In this document: piece by piece, positions 8,486 through 17,561 of the stretch
How the letters are laid out: each line of letters opens with the position of its first letter
Position numbering within the stretch: the first letter of the stretch is position 1
Assembly: GCA_022824585.1 (NCBI GenBank)
Contig: JAJDZN010000179.1
Span: 1-61,194, forward strand
Direction of reading: 5' to 3'
DNA from: Bryobacterales bacterium
Lineage (GTDB): Bacteria; Acidobacteriota; Terriglobia; Bryobacterales; UBA6623
Length of the DNA stretch: 61,194 bases
Made by a program: the position numbers and the translations under genes
Notes under the pieces: generated by a model
Seen by the model: only the letters and a program-made list of their open reading frames with translations
What the model was told of the DNA's origin: nothing
Databases searched by the model: none

Positions 8486-8850
8486 TCCGGTTGGACGCGA
8501 GTTTTCTGATCCTCATGTTGAAACGCGGATCGGCGGAGGCTCGATTTGTAGAGGCCGCAGACCCCGGCGTGCCAGTGGTGGTAAGCGCCGTCGCTGGGAC
8601 CGAGTTCCTATGCGGCCCGATAGAGCCCGCGGAGGAAGAACTCGCTTTGCGAATCGTGGACGGTCATCGCGACCTCACTTTCGAACACGCTGGAATCGCC
8701 GCTCGTCTCTTCAACGAGTCGGGCTGTCGTCGCAGTTCACTCTCGGACTGCCTGATCGCGGCTGTCGCAGTCCATGATGCTGCACGCTTGGCGACGGCGA
8801 ATCTCGCCGACTTTCGTCGCTTTGCAAGCGCCGGGCTGAAACTGGTCTGA
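8482..8850 (+). CDS. vapC: PIN-domain ribonuclease toxin, VapC family
   Basis: This 122-residue protein begins MIRLDASFLI, where Asp5 is the first acidic ligand. It has a conserved Glu in AVAGTEFLCGP, an acidic LSDCLIAAVAV helix and TANLADFRRF at the end, all in the expected PIN order. The start at 8482 overlaps the antitoxin stop in ATGA. It appears intact. The pair is of a different lineage from phd-vapC some 900 nt upstream, so these are two independent modules rather than a duplication. Confidence 0.86.
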   Translation: MIRLDASFLILMLKRGSAEARFVEAADPGVPVVVSAVAGTEFLCGPIEPAEEELALRIVDGHRDLTFEHAGIAARLFNESGCRRSSLSDCLIAAVAVHDAARLATANLADFRRFASAGLKLV

Positions 8851-9197
8851 AGCAGGACGACAGTTGGGCGCGAAGCCGACGAGCGGTGCGCTCTGAACCT
8901 AGAGGAGTGGCACCTCCTTAGCCCGCGGGTCAGCCGTCATTACTCACCGGCCGAGATCCAGAGCTGCTCGACGCCATCGCTCTCTCATCTAGTGCCTCCT
9001 GCAACTGGCGAGGAGTTCTCCGCCGTCCCGGCGGACCCGTCCGAAGCCGCGCGCCTCGGATCCGGCCGCTGTTTACCAGCTAGCCCCTTTCTCCCTGCTT
9101 CCGTAGGTGCCTGCCTCGCAAAGACCGCCCTACGCTGCGTCTGCAGGGCACCTCCATGCGGCCTGTGGGGGACTGTCCAGTCGCTTGCGCGCACAAG
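8851..9197. other. Intergenic region between toxin gene and receptor terminator
   Basis: About 350 nt with no gene, RNA or repeat that I can support. Short frames here are rich in Arg, Ala and Pro and look like shadows. Confidence 0.4.
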
Positions 9198-9226
9198 AAA
9201 AAAGGGCCGCGCCGAAGCGCGGCCCC
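9198..9226 (-). terminator. Rho-independent terminator of the second receptor gene
   Basis: On the minus strand GGGCCGCGC-TTCG-GCGCGGCCC forms a 9-bp GC stem with a UUCG tetraloop and is followed by TTTTTT. It lies 33 nt past the receptor stop codon. This is one of the two clear intrinsic terminators in the window. Confidence 0.92.
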
Positions 9227-9258
9227 TGAGAGGTCGAACTCGGTCGGAGGCGTGTAGC

Positions 9259-12200
9259 CTACCAGCCGAGCCTCAGCCCGATGCGGAAGAACCGTTCGTC
9301 GATGCCCTCGCGCCCGGTGTTGCGGATGCGGTTCAGGATCATGAACGTCCCCGAATTCACGTTGCGGCTGTTTGGCCGCTCGAAATGAGGGGTGTTGGTC
9401 ATGTTGAAGCCCTCGGCGCGGAACTGCAGGGTTACGCCCTCGCTGATCTGGAATTTGCGGAATATCCCCATGTCAAGGTTGAAGAGACCAGGCCCGCGCA
9501 CGCTGTTGGGGCCGCAGGTGCCGAAACGAGCACCCGTGGGCTGCGCAAACGCCCCGGGATCGATCCACAAGCTGTTGCTGCCGGCCTTTACATATTGCGG
9601 ATCGCTGAGGCAGTCAGCGATCTGAGACGAGCCTGCCGCGTTGAGATCGCCTGTGTTCGCTTGGACAGAGAACGGCGTACCCGTATATGCGCTCATGAGC
9701 CCGTTGATTTGCCATCCGCCCAAGATCATGCCCAGCGGGCTGTCAACAAGCAGGTTCTTGCCCTTGCCGAAGGGGGTCTCGTAGATGAAGGTCATCTGGA
9801 AGTTCTGCCGCACGTCCTGGTTCAGGTCCCCGTAGGTGCGATCGTAGAAGCGAGGAATCCGGAAGAACCCAGGGCCATCCCCCGAGTCCTCATCCGTATA
9901 GCCGCGGCCGTGGGCCCACGTGTACGCCAGGTTCACCTGCACGCCATTGCTGAACCGGCGCTCGAGCTTGGTCTGCAGGGAGTCGTACTTGGCGGTCCCG
10001 AGGCTGCCGAACAACGTCGTCGTCGCGGCCCGGCCCCAGAGCTTGTTGAGCTGTCGGCCCGGATTTCCCTCGCCGATGTCACCCCAGTTCTGGTCCAAGC
10101 CAGCGAGCTGGTTGACCGAGCGGGTCGCCACATAGCCGGCTGTCGCGATCCAGTTCCCAATGCGCCGCTCGAGAGTGAAGTTCCACGACTGGATATAGCC
10201 CCGGGTGAGGTTTTCCGTATCCATCGTGCGAACCACCGTGTTCAGCGGAAGATCCAGCACGCCATCTCCGAGCGACGGCTCGTTGATGACCTCCAAGCCC
10301 TGCCGGAGGGTAGTCGAGTACCCGTAGCTGTTCGGCAGGCCGGGGCCGTCCTTGGCCATGATCGGGAAGTTCGTGCGCAGCGGCCGCGCCCAGTTGAACG
10401 GATCCACCGTGACGCCGTAGCCCACGCGCAAGACCGTGTCGTCATCCACGCGGTAGGCCAGTCCGACACGCGGCACGAAGTTGTGCTTGCCGATATCGAT
10501 GCCGCAGTCCGTCGGAATGCTCCCGACACCGCACGCCCAGATCGTGTTGTTGGAGAAGTCGTACCGCTCCAAGCCCCGCGACGCACGCGTCGGGAACGGG
10601 AAGATCTCGTAGCGCACGCCATAGGACATGGTCAGCTTGGGCGTGATCTGCCAGCGGTCGCGCACGTAGAAGCTGAGCAGCCTCGTCCGCGTGAAGTAAC
10701 CGTTTTCGTTGAACTGCCAGATCTTGCCCGCGTTCTGCGGAAACCCGAGCAGCCATGCCGCATGGGCGTTGTAGTCGTTCCCGCGCTCGCCACCCCTGCG
10801 TTCGGTCGTGTTCTGGCGGAAGCGGAACTCGCCCGAAGCGGCGCCGGTGCCTCCCGAGAACTCCGGCTGGTTGTGGTCGAGATCCTGCAGGTAGATGTCG
10901 GTTCCGAAGCGGATATTATGGGTCCCCTTGGTCCAGTTGGCATTCAGCACGAACTGGTTCTGCGGATCCGAGCGGTAGTACGGCTGGAAGCTGTTGGACA
11001 TTCCCAGCCCTTCGAAGCCATCGATGCGCAGGCGCGGCCATCCCCCGTCGATAAAGCGGTTCGACTGCAGGCCCGGGATCTGCAACACGCTCCAGCCGAG
11101 ATTCTCGTTCAGCCGCTGCTGCTCGACATTCGTGTCGACCAGCGTGTAGCCGTAGTAGCCATCGACGATGAAGGTCGGCGAGACGACCTTCGTGACGGAG
11201 ATCGTGCCCGAGTATGTGTTGCCGAAGCCCGTGCCAGGGTTCGAGTTTGTCGGGTGCAGCCGGTTGCCGCCGAACGCCCCGAGCGTCTGGGCGTTCGCCA
11301 TGCGGTAGTCGAGAAAACTGAACCGAATGAAGCCGGTCAGGGTCGGGCTCAGGTTGAAGTTCGTCTTGGCATCCACCGTGTCGCGGAAGAACGTCGTCGA
11401 ACCGTCCGCAACATGGTTTTGCCCGAGCCCCAGCGAGCCGCCGTTTCCGCCCAGCAGATTGCCGACATTGTTGGGGTCGGGGAACGCCGGGTCATGGATC
11501 ATGGCGGACACGCCCGAGTCGATCCGACTCCTTGGCACCATGTTCCCCGGGAATGGTTCCCTGTCTCGAGCGTAGCCGGAGTCGAGCATGTCCTGAACCC
11601 CGGTCAGGGGATCGTAGATCGGCGTAGGGGATCCCGATAGATCGCCGAACCGCATCGTGTTCGTCGGCATGTCGATGAACCGCTGCGCGAAGCGCGATTC
11701 GTACGTGCCCTCATAGCTGAGGAAGTAGAACCACTTGTTCTTCTTGATCGGGCCGCCGACCGTGCCGCCGAACTGGTTGTTGATCAGCTTCGGCTGGGCA
11801 GAGTTGCGGTTGCTGAAGTACGGATACGCCTTCAAGTGCTGGTCCATGTGGTACTGGAAGGCAGAGCCATGGACCTGGTTCGTGCCCGACTTGATCTGCA
11901 GGTTGATCGCCGCGCCGCCGGCAAGGCCTTGCTCGGCATCGAAGGAGTTCGTCACAACGTTCACCGTTTCGATCGACTCCAGCGCGGGATTGTAGCCCGT
12001 CATGTGAGGCACCCAGATGTTGGTCGACGAAGCGCCGTCGATGCGGGTGTTGTTATTCGAGCGGCTCGTGCCGTTGACCGAGAAGCGCACGGCGCGGGTC
12101 GGATTTGTGGGCACGGAGTGCGCGTTCTGCGGGGGCGAGAAGCCCGGCAGAGTGACGAACAGCATCTGGTAGTTCCGGCCGAGCGGCACCGGGACGTTCC

Positions 12201-12642
12201 TCAGGGTTGTCTCGGTGACCTCCTGTCGCACTTCGGCGCGATCGGTCTGGAGCGTCGCGGCCGAGGCCTCGACGGTCACGACCTCGGTGACCTGGCCGAT
12301 CTCCAGACTCGCGTTGACGCGCGTGACGTTGTTCTGTGAGACCACGACTCCGGTCGTGGTGGACGCCTGAAACCCGTCCGAGCGCACCGTGACGGTGTAG
12401 TTGCCGGTGTTCACGGTCGCGAAGCTGTAGTTGCCAGCAGCGCCGGTTGTTGTTTCACGGACTTGGCCCGTGTCTTCGTTGGTGATCGTGACCTCGGCGC
12501 CGACGATCGCGGCGTCCGTGGTGTCCGTCACCAACCCGTCGATCCCGCCTTGGATCAACTGGGCGGCAGCGGACGGAGCGATCAACCCGATAATCGCAAG
12601 CATGCCGGCGACTAGCCAGCCTGCGCGAGGTAGTGCAGTCAT
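9259..12642 (-). CDS. TonB-dependent receptor with carboxypeptidase-regulatory-like domain (Oar-type)
   Basis: An 1,127-residue outer-membrane receptor. It has a signal peptide (hydrophobic about 8-24, cleavage near SAAAQ), then a carboxypeptidase-regulatory-like domain (about 30-115; GLVTDTTDAAIVGAEVTITN, then the GNYTVTVRSDGFQ loop). A plug-like segment follows (RFSVNGTSRSNNNTRIDGAS, ESIETVNVVTNSFDAEQG), then a long barrel ending RIGLRLGW. A strong GGAGG precedes the ATG. It is related in layout to the receptor at 3132-6554 but diverged, so not a recent duplicate. It is divergent from the ribosomal operon and ends at a clear intrinsic terminator. Substrate unknown. Confidence 0.93.
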   Translation of the reverse strand: MTALPRAGWLVAGMLAIIGLIAPSAAAQLIQGGIDGLVTDTTDAAIVGAEVTITNEDTGQVRETTTGAAGNYSFATVNTGNYTVTVRSDGFQASTTTGVVVSQNNVTRVNASLEIGQVTEVVTVEASAATLQTDRAEVRQEVTETTLRNVPVPLGRNYQMLFVTLPGFSPPQNAHSVPTNPTRAVRFSVNGTSRSNNNTRIDGASSTNIWVPHMTGYNPALESIETVNVVTNSFDAEQGLAGGAAINLQIKSGTNQVHGSAFQYHMDQHLKAYPYFSNRNSAQPKLINNQFGGTVGGPIKKNKWFYFLSYEGTYESRFAQRFIDMPTNTMRFGDLSGSPTPIYDPLTGVQDMLDSGYARDREPFPGNMVPRSRIDSGVSAMIHDPAFPDPNNVGNLLGGNGGSLGLGQNHVADGSTTFFRDTVDAKTNFNLSPTLTGFIRFSFLDYRMANAQTLGAFGGNRLHPTNSNPGTGFGNTYSGTISVTKVVSPTFIVDGYYGYTLVDTNVEQQRLNENLGWSVLQIPGLQSNRFIDGGWPRLRIDGFEGLGMSNSFQPYYRSDPQNQFVLNANWTKGTHNIRFGTDIYLQDLDHNQPEFSGGTGAASGEFRFRQNTTERRGGERGNDYNAHAAWLLGFPQNAGKIWQFNENGYFTRTRLLSFYVRDRWQITPKLTMSYGVRYEIFPFPTRASRGLERYDFSNNTIWACGVGSIPTDCGIDIGKHNFVPRVGLAYRVDDDTVLRVGYGVTVDPFNWARPLRTNFPIMAKDGPGLPNSYGYSTTLRQGLEVINEPSLGDGVLDLPLNTVVRTMDTENLTRGYIQSWNFTLERRIGNWIATAGYVATRSVNQLAGLDQNWGDIGEGNPGRQLNKLWGRAATTTLFGSLGTAKYDSLQTKLERRFSNGVQVNLAYTWAHGRGYTDEDSGDGPGFFRIPRFYDRTYGDLNQDVRQNFQMTFIYETPFGKGKNLLVDSPLGMILGGWQINGLMSAYTGTPFSVQANTGDLNAAGSSQIADCLSDPQYVKAGSNSLWIDPGAFAQPTGARFGTCGPNSVRGPGLFNLDMGIFRKFQISEGVTLQFRAEGFNMTNTPHFERPNSRNVNSGTFMILNRIRNTGREGIDERFFRIGLRLGW

Positions 12643-12874
12643 CCTCGTCTTGTCCTCCTAGGTAAAGACCTCAGTCCTTCACGAATAGACCAGTGCGCCA
12701 CAGTTCCGAGCTCGGCGAAGGGCCGGCCGACTACTGTGGCGACTAACCAAAGACCAGTTGCGATCATAGCACACCGGAAACGCGCTCGCATGCTCTCTCG
12801 TGCGACTGGCCCGGCCCAGAGCCGCGATGGTCCCCGGCTCGGCCGTTCCGGGCTGTTTTCCAGCAGCGCCGAGT

Positions 12875-12904
12875 TTGACCCGCGCGCCGCCGGCGCGGTA
12901 CCAT
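12875..12904 (+). promoter_or_regulatory. Sigma70-type promoter of rplM-rpsI
   Basis: TTGACC (12875-12880), an 18-bp spacer and TACCAT (12899-12904) give a near-consensus vegetative promoter. Transcription would start near 12911, leaving a leader of about 36 nt before rplM. Confidence 0.6.
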
Positions 12905-12913
12905 GAATACTCG

Positions 12914-12931
12914 CGAAGCGGCCCCGCTTCG
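12914..12931 (+). promoter_or_regulatory. Leader hairpin of rplM
   Basis: CGAAGCG-GCCC-CGCTTCG forms a perfect 7-bp stem with a 4-nt loop between the predicted transcription start and the rplM ATG. Ribosomal-protein leaders often fold into repressor-binding hairpins. Whether L13 binds this one is untested. Confidence 0.45.
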
Positions 12932-12946
12932 TGCACCGTTTCGGAA

Positions 12947-13381
12947 ATGTCGAACAAGACGTACGTCCCCAAAGCGTCCGAGCTGACCCATGACTGGTAC
13001 GTCATGGACGCCGAGGACAAGCCCTTGGGCCGCTTGGCCACTCAGGCCGCGACGCTGCTGCGGGGCAAGCACAAGCCCAACTTCACTCCGTTCATGAAGA
13101 CCGGCGACTTCGTCGTCGTCGTCAACGCCGAGAAAGTCTGCCTGACCGGCAAGAAAGAGACGGACAAGATCTACTACCGGCACACGGGCTACCCGGGTGG
13201 CATCAGGCAGGAGACGGCCAAGGAGGTGCGCGAAAAGCACCCGGAACGCTTGGTCGAGCGCGCAGTGGCGGGCATGCTGCCGAAGAACAAGCTCGGGCGG
13301 CAGCTGAAGTCGCGGCTCAAGGTGTACGCCGGTGCTGACCACCCGCACCAGGCGCAGCAGCCCAAGCCGTGGACCTTTTAG
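12947..13381 (+). CDS. rplM: 50S ribosomal protein L13
   Basis: A 144-residue L13, the family's usual length. Recognisable motifs include [19 protein letters not shown] near the N-terminus, [30 protein letters not shown] and [24 protein letters not shown] toward the end. L13 is an early assembly protein of the large subunit that binds 23S rRNA. The ATG at 12947 matches the conserved N-terminus; upstream in-frame codons are non-homologous. It is followed after 39 nt by rpsI, the standard bacterial pairing. Confidence 0.97.
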   Translation: MSNKTYVPKASELTHDWYVMDAEDKPLGRLATQAATLLRGKHKPNFTPFMKTGDFVVVVNAEKVCLTGKKETDKIYYRHTGYPGGIRQETAKEVREKHPERLVERAVAGMLPKNKLGRQLKSRLKVYAGADHPHQAQQPKPWTF

Positions 13382-13420
13382 CCGGCCGAAGCGGAGTCAG
13401 CAGCAACAGGAGTCATCGTT

Positions 13421-13816
13421 TTGCCGAATCAAACACAGTGGTTGGGGACGGGTCGGCGCAAGAGCGCGGTTGCCCGTGTGTTTCTGCGCCCGGGGGCGGG
13501 CAAGATCCAGATCAACGAGCAGTCGCCGGAACAGTACTTCCCGACAGAGTCCCTCAAGGCCAAGGTGCGCCAGCCGCTGCTGGCAAGCGAGACCGATGGC
13601 AAGTTCGACGCGCTGATCCTGGTCCACGGCGGCGGCAAGTCGGGCCAGGCTGACGCCGTCCGCTTGGGCATCGCCCGCGCCCTGCAGGAGTTCAACAGCG
13701 AGTTGCGGCCGCTGCTCAAGAAAGGCGGCTACCTCACTCGCGACCCACGCAAGCACGAGCGCAAGAAGTACGGCAGGCCCGGCGCTCGCAAGCGGTTCCA
13801 ATACTCGAAGCGCTAG
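13421..13816 (+). CDS. rpsI: 30S ribosomal protein S9
   Basis: A 131-residue S9. [17 protein letters not shown] opens the protein and the Lys/Arg tail [16 protein letters not shown] reaches into the P-site tRNA region in known structures. The start is TTG with AGGAG 8 nt upstream; no better in-frame ATG exists. It shares the promoter and leader of rplM. Length and motifs are normal. Confidence 0.97.
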   Translation: MPNQTQWLGTGRRKSAVARVFLRPGAGKIQINEQSPEQYFPTESLKAKVRQPLLASETDGKFDALILVHGGGKSGQADAVRLGIARALQEFNSELRPLLKKGGYLTRDPRKHERKKYGRPGARKRFQYSKR

Positions 13817-13884
13817 TTGGGGATCGAATCAAGCTCACATAGCGTCCGTGGCCAAATCCTGCTTGGAGGGTCCCGGTCGTTCGG

Positions 13885-13905
13885 GGCGGCTTGTAGCAAG
13901 CTGCC
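13885..13905 (+). promoter_or_regulatory. Leader hairpin of rpsB
   Basis: GGCGGCTTG-TAG-CAAGCTGCC folds into a 9-bp stem (one G-U pair) 33 nt before the rpsB start. rpsB leaders are autoregulated by S2 in other bacteria; homology of this hairpin to those leaders is not shown. Confidence 0.4.
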
Positions 13906-13938
13906 GTAGACCCGCGCACAGCCGTCAACGGAGGTACC

Positions 13939-14718
13939 GTGCCGCAAATCACCATGAAGGAATTGCTCGAAGCCGGCGTTCATTTCGGGCACCAGACCAG
14001 GCACTGGAACCCGCGGATGAAGGAGTTCATCTTCGGCGAACGCAACAACATCCACATCATTGACCTGCAGAAGACCCTGAAGAACTTCAAGGAAGCGCTG
14101 CAGTTCATCGGCGAGCAAGCCGCTCTGGGCAAGACGATGCTGTTCGTCGGCACCAAGCGCCAGGCCCAGGAGGCCGTGGCCGAGGAGGCCCGGCGCTGCG
14201 GCATGTACTACGTCAACCACCGCTGGCTCGGCGGGTTGCTGACCAACTGGGTCACGGTGCAGAAGTCACTCGACCGCTTTAAGGAACTCCAGCGGCTCGC
14301 CGAGGAAGACGGCTACGAGGGGCGCAGCAAGAAGGAGATCTCGCGCCTCGAGCGCGAGCGCAAGGCGCTGGCGGCGAACATCGCGGGCATCAAGGACATG
14401 CCGGGCTTGCCGGACATGGTATTCATCATTGACACGCGCAAGGAAGAGATCGCTGTGCACGAGGCGCGCAAGCTCAGCATTCCCGTGATCGCGGTTGTGG
14501 ACACGAATTCCAACCCGGACGAGGTGGACTACGTGATCCCTGGCAACGACGACGCCCTGCGGTCGATCTCGCTCTTCACCAACAGGGTTGCGGAAGCGGT
14601 CCTCGAAGGCAGGGCCGCAATCCCGCCGCCCGAGGACGAGCCGGCGGGCGATGAGAGCGGCGATTCGACCGGTGCGCTGGCGGACGACGGGGCCGGCGTA
14701 TCCTCGGTCGCCGAGTAG
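13939..14718 (+). CDS. rpsB: 30S ribosomal protein S2
   Basis: A 259-residue S2 starting at GTG with GGAGG just upstream. Diagnostic stretches are [80 protein letters not shown] and [20 protein letters not shown]. The last 25 or so residues are an acidic, low-complexity tail, common in S2. It is followed 47 nt later by tsf, the universal rpsB-tsf order. Confidence 0.97.
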   Translation: MPQITMKELLEAGVHFGHQTRHWNPRMKEFIFGERNNIHIIDLQKTLKNFKEALQFIGEQAALGKTMLFVGTKRQAQEAVAEEARRCGMYYVNHRWLGGLLTNWVTVQKSLDRFKELQRLAEEDGYEGRSKKEISRLERERKALAANIAGIKDMPGLPDMVFIIDTRKEEIAVHEARKLSIPVIAVVDTNSNPDEVDYVIPGNDDALRSISLFTNRVAEAVLEGRAAIPPPEDEPAGDESGDSTGALADDGAGVSSVAE

Positions 14719-14765
14719 GCGACGGTCAGGCCGGTCGCGACGGGGATTTTAGACGGGGGCATGCA

Positions 14766-15368
14766 ATGGCGGAAGTTACCGCAAAGCTAGTCAAGGAACT
14801 GCGCGACAAGAGCGGCGCCGGTTTCATGGAGTGCAAGAAGGCACTGGTCGATGCTGGGGGCGATCTCGCTGCCGCCGAGATCGCGCTGCGCAAGCGCGGC
14901 GTGGCGATCGCCCAGAAGAAGAGCGGCCGGGCCGCAAACGAGGGCGTGGTTGGCAGCTACATCCACGCGGGCGCCAAGCTCGGAGTGCTTGTCGAAGTGA
15001 ACTGCGAGTCCGATTTCGTGGCGCGCACGGACGACTTCCAGCAGCTTGTCAAGGACATCGCGATGCAGATCGCGGCCGCCGATCCGCAGTACATCACTCG
15101 CGAGCAGGTGCCGGCAGAGATCGTGGACAAGGAGCGCCAGATCCAGCGCGACCGCGCGTTGCAGGAAGGCAAGCCCGCAGCCGTCGTCGATCGGATCGTA
15201 GATGGCCGCATGGGCAAGTTCTACGAGGAGATCGTGCTGGTAGACCAGCCGTTCGTCAAGGATCCTTCCACGACCGTCTCCAGCTTGGTCCAGACCGCTA
15301 TCGCCAAGCTGGGAGAGAACATGGCCATCCGGCGGTTCCAGCGCTTCAAGGTCGGCGAGGACTCCTAG
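14766..15368 (+). CDS. tsf: Elongation factor Ts, short form
   Basis: EF-Ts exchanges GDP for GTP on EF-Tu. The protein opens with a UBA-like domain (AKLVKELRDKSGAGFMECKK) and the core motif VEVNCESDFVARTDDFQQLVKDIAMQIAA near residues 78-105. At 200 residues it is shorter than the roughly 280-residue enterobacterial protein, with one reduced core subdomain, as in Thermus-type short EF-Ts. It ends ENMAIRRFQRFKVGED, a family signature, so it is complete rather than truncated. Confidence 0.96.
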   Translation: MAEVTAKLVKELRDKSGAGFMECKKALVDAGGDLAAAEIALRKRGVAIAQKKSGRAANEGVVGSYIHAGAKLGVLVEVNCESDFVARTDDFQQLVKDIAMQIAAADPQYITREQVPAEIVDKERQIQRDRALQEGKPAAVVDRIVDGRMGKFYEEIVLVDQPFVKDPSTTVSSLVQTAIAKLGENMAIRRFQRFKVGEDS

Positions 15369-15425
15369 GGCCGATCCAAGTAAGGGACCCGGCTTCAGCC
15401 GGGCTATCATGGGGCCGCCCTGACC

Positions 15426-16133
15426 ATGCACAAGCCGCGCCGAGTCCTGTTCAAACTGTCGGGCGAAATGCTCGCCGGCCCGGACTCTTGCGGCATTGCG
15501 CAAGCACGCCTGGCTTGGCTCGCGGGCGAGATCGCCTCGGCGCGCTCCGAAGGCGCCGAGGTAGCGCTGGTGCTTGGTGCGGGCAATTTCGTGCGCGGTG
15601 CGGCGCTTGCGGGTGCGGGCATCGAGCGCACGACGGCCGACCACATGGGCATGCTCGGCACCTTGATCAACTCGCTCGCGCTGGCCGAGGCCCTGCGCGC
15701 GGCGGGAGTGCCGAGCAGGGTGCTGAGCGCCATTCCGTGCACGGCCGTGGCTGAGGAATACAGTCGCGGGGCAGCAGTTGCGGCACTTGAACGGGGCGAG
15801 GCGGTCTTGCTGGCCGGGGGCACGGGAAACCCATACTTCACCACTGACACCGCCGCGTCCCTGCGCGCGGTCGAAATCGGTGCCGACGTGTTGGCCAAGG
15901 GCACCAAGGTCGGGGGCGTCTACGACAAGGATCCCGCGCTTCACTCGGATGCGAAGGCGTTCCGGACCGTGTCGTACGACCAAGTGCTGGCGGAGAGGCT
16001 GGCGGTGATGGACGCCACGGCAGTGGCCATGTGCCGCGACCACTCGCTGAGGGTGCTGGTCTTCGGGCTGGACGAAGAGGGTGTCTTGGCACGCGTGGCT
16101 CGCGGCGAGACTCCCGGTACGCTGATGTCCTAG
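15426..16133 (+). CDS. pyrH: Uridylate kinase (UMP kinase)
   Basis: A 235-residue member of the amino-acid-kinase fold. It phosphorylates UMP to UDP in pyrimidine nucleotide synthesis. Visible are RVLFKLSGEMLAG at the phosphate-binding start, VLGAGNFVRGA, TTADHMGMLGTLINSLALAE, LAGGTGNPYFTTDTAASLRA and KGTKVGGVYDKDP. It lies between tsf and frr in the standard cluster. A short GC hairpin (15388-15403) and a TATCAT (15405-15410) precede the ATG by 15-38 nt, so an internal promoter is possible. Confidence 0.96.
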   Translation: MHKPRRVLFKLSGEMLAGPDSCGIAQARLAWLAGEIASARSEGAEVALVLGAGNFVRGAALAGAGIERTTADHMGMLGTLINSLALAEALRAAGVPSRVLSAIPCTAVAEEYSRGAAVAALERGEAVLLAGGTGNPYFTTDTAASLRAVEIGADVLAKGTKVGGVYDKDPALHSDAKAFRTVSYDQVLAERLAVMDATAVAMCRDHSLRVLVFGLDEEGVLARVARGETPGTLMS

Positions 16134-16160
16134 GCTGTATGGGACAAAGGAGAGCAGCGC

Positions 16161-16742
16161 ATGACCCACATCCACGGAGAGAACGTCGCCGAGGTTAACA
16201 CCGAGGCTGGCGCGCGGATGGAGAAATCGGTCCAAGACCTTTCCCGTGCAATGTCCACGATTCGCACCGGGCGCGCCTCGATCGCCTTGCTAGATCCGAT
16301 CAAGGTCGACTATTACGGCACGACCACGCCGCTCAGCCAGATGGCGACGCTGGCCACGCCGAATCCGACGACCCTAACGATCCAGCCATGGGACATCACG
16401 CAGCTGGGTGCCATTGAAAAGGCCATTCAGCTGTCCGACCTTGGCATCAATCCGGCCAATGACGGCAAGATCATCCGCCTGGCGGTGCCGCCCCTGACCA
16501 CGGAGCGCCGCCAGGATCTCGTCAAGCGGCTCCACGATGTCGTCGAGCAGCATAGGGTGGCCGTGCGCAACATCCGCCGAGATGCCAACGAAGCGATCAA
16601 GCAGCTCGAGAAGGGCAAGGCCATCTCGGAGGACGACGGCAAGCGCGGCCATGACCTGATCCAAAAGACCACCGATGACGCAATCAAGCGCATCAATGCC
16701 GCGGGAGCAGCGAAGGAGAAGGAGATCCTCGAAATCGGGTAG
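16161..16742 (+). CDS. frr: Ribosome recycling factor
   Basis: A 193-residue RRF, which with EF-G splits post-termination ribosomes. The three-helix-bundle signatures are clear: MSTIRTGRASIALLDPIKVDYYG, TPLSQMATLATPNPTTLTIQPWD and the C-terminal helix DDGKRGHDLIQKTTDDAIKRI. The first six or so residues (MTHIHGENV) are a slightly long N-terminus. AGGAG lies about 10 nt before the ATG. It continues the tsf-pyrH-frr cluster. Confidence 0.96.
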   Translation: MTHIHGENVAEVNTEAGARMEKSVQDLSRAMSTIRTGRASIALLDPIKVDYYGTTTPLSQMATLATPNPTTLTIQPWDITQLGAIEKAIQLSDLGINPANDGKIIRLAVPPLTTERRQDLVKRLHDVVEQHRVAVRNIRRDANEAIKQLEKGKAISEDDGKRGHDLIQKTTDDAIKRINAAGAAKEKEILEIG

Positions 16743-16776
16743 GTCGCTCCCGCCTGCGACCGCATGGAGGCGGAAC

Positions 16777-17415
16777 ATGGATGCGCGGCTCTGGTCGGCG
16801 GTTCTTGCCGATTTCCCGGTAGTCTATCCCATCATCGATTCAGGTGCCGCGAGGGCGGCCGGGAGCGACCCTGCGCAAGTGGCGAGCGCTCTGGCAAGCG
16901 CAGGTGCGCGCATCGTGCAGTACCGGCACAAGGGCGAGTTCGGGCGGCGGCAATTCGACGAAGCCCGCGCGGCGGGCCAGGTCCTGCGCCGGGCCGGGGT
17001 CGCTTTCGTAGTCAATGACCGGGCGGACATCGCGCTGGCCTTGGAGGCTGACGGCGTCCATGTAGGGCAAGACGACCTGCCGCCCGCGGAAGTCCGGCGG
17101 CTGATCGGCTCGGACATCCTGTTGGGATACTCGACGCACAATACCGCCCAACTCTCGGACGACGCGTGCCGCTGGGCGGACTACCTAGCGATCGGTCCGG
17201 CCTTCAGCACGTCCAGCAAGCGGAACCCAGACCCGGTGGTCGGAATCGAGGGCATACGCGAGGCGCGTGCAATGACTGCCAAGCCGTTGGTCGCCATCGG
17301 GGGCATTACGCTGTCCAACGCAAGCGAGGTCTTGGCCGCGGGCGCCGACAGCGTCTCGGCGATTTCCGGCATCACTCCCCGCAACATGGCTCAGTGGATG
17401 CGGCTGCGCCGTTGA
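16777..17415 (+). CDS. thiE: Thiamine-phosphate synthase
   Basis: A 212-residue TIM-barrel enzyme joining HMP-PP and the thiazole phosphate to form thiamine phosphate. Motifs in order are [15 protein letters not shown] (diphosphate/Mg region), [49 protein letters not shown] and [21 protein letters not shown]. The ATG at 16777 has GGAGG 6 nt upstream and is preferred over in-frame codons inside frr. It is 34 nt from frr and co-directional, an unusual neighbour for translation genes. No thiamine riboswitch is visible, consistent with expression from the frr transcript. Confidence 0.92.
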   Translation: MDARLWSAVLADFPVVYPIIDSGAARAAGSDPAQVASALASAGARIVQYRHKGEFGRRQFDEARAAGQVLRRAGVAFVVNDRADIALALEADGVHVGQDDLPPAEVRRLIGSDILLGYSTHNTAQLSDDACRWADYLAIGPAFSTSSKRNPDPVVGIEGIREARAMTAKPLVAIGGITLSNASEVLAAGADSVSAISGITPRNMAQWMRLRR

Positions 17416-17529
17416 GCGGGAAGCATCTGGCCGGTTGCCAGACACGGCGGACGAGGGCCGCCCGGCCCGTCCCCAGTTGTCCTGCCGCTTGATTCGAGAC
17501 TGCCCACGTCGGCACTAGAATGGGAGTCT

Positions 17530-17546
17530 GCCCCGAGGCACGGGGC
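17530..17546 (+). promoter_or_regulatory. Leader hairpin of alaS
   Basis: GCCCCG-AGGCA-CGGGGC forms a perfect 6-bp GC stem between a TAGAAT -10-like box (17516-17521) and the alaS ATG. It lacks a T-run and T-box features. It may only shape the 5' end of the message. Confidence 0.35.
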
Positions 17547-17561
17547 CCGGCACTGTCCTCC

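Noticed and set aside
8992..11640. An 882-codon open frame on the plus strand opposite the second TonB receptor gene.
   Set aside because: It mirrors codon periodicity of the receptor gene, has low-complexity Arg/Val/Ala composition and no family signature. The receptor frame has a signal peptide, domains and a terminator.
17416..17561. Possible T-box or amino-acid riboswitch upstream of alaS.
   Set aside because: The leader is under 50 nt after the -10-like box and has no T-box sequence or terminator; only a simple 6-bp stem.
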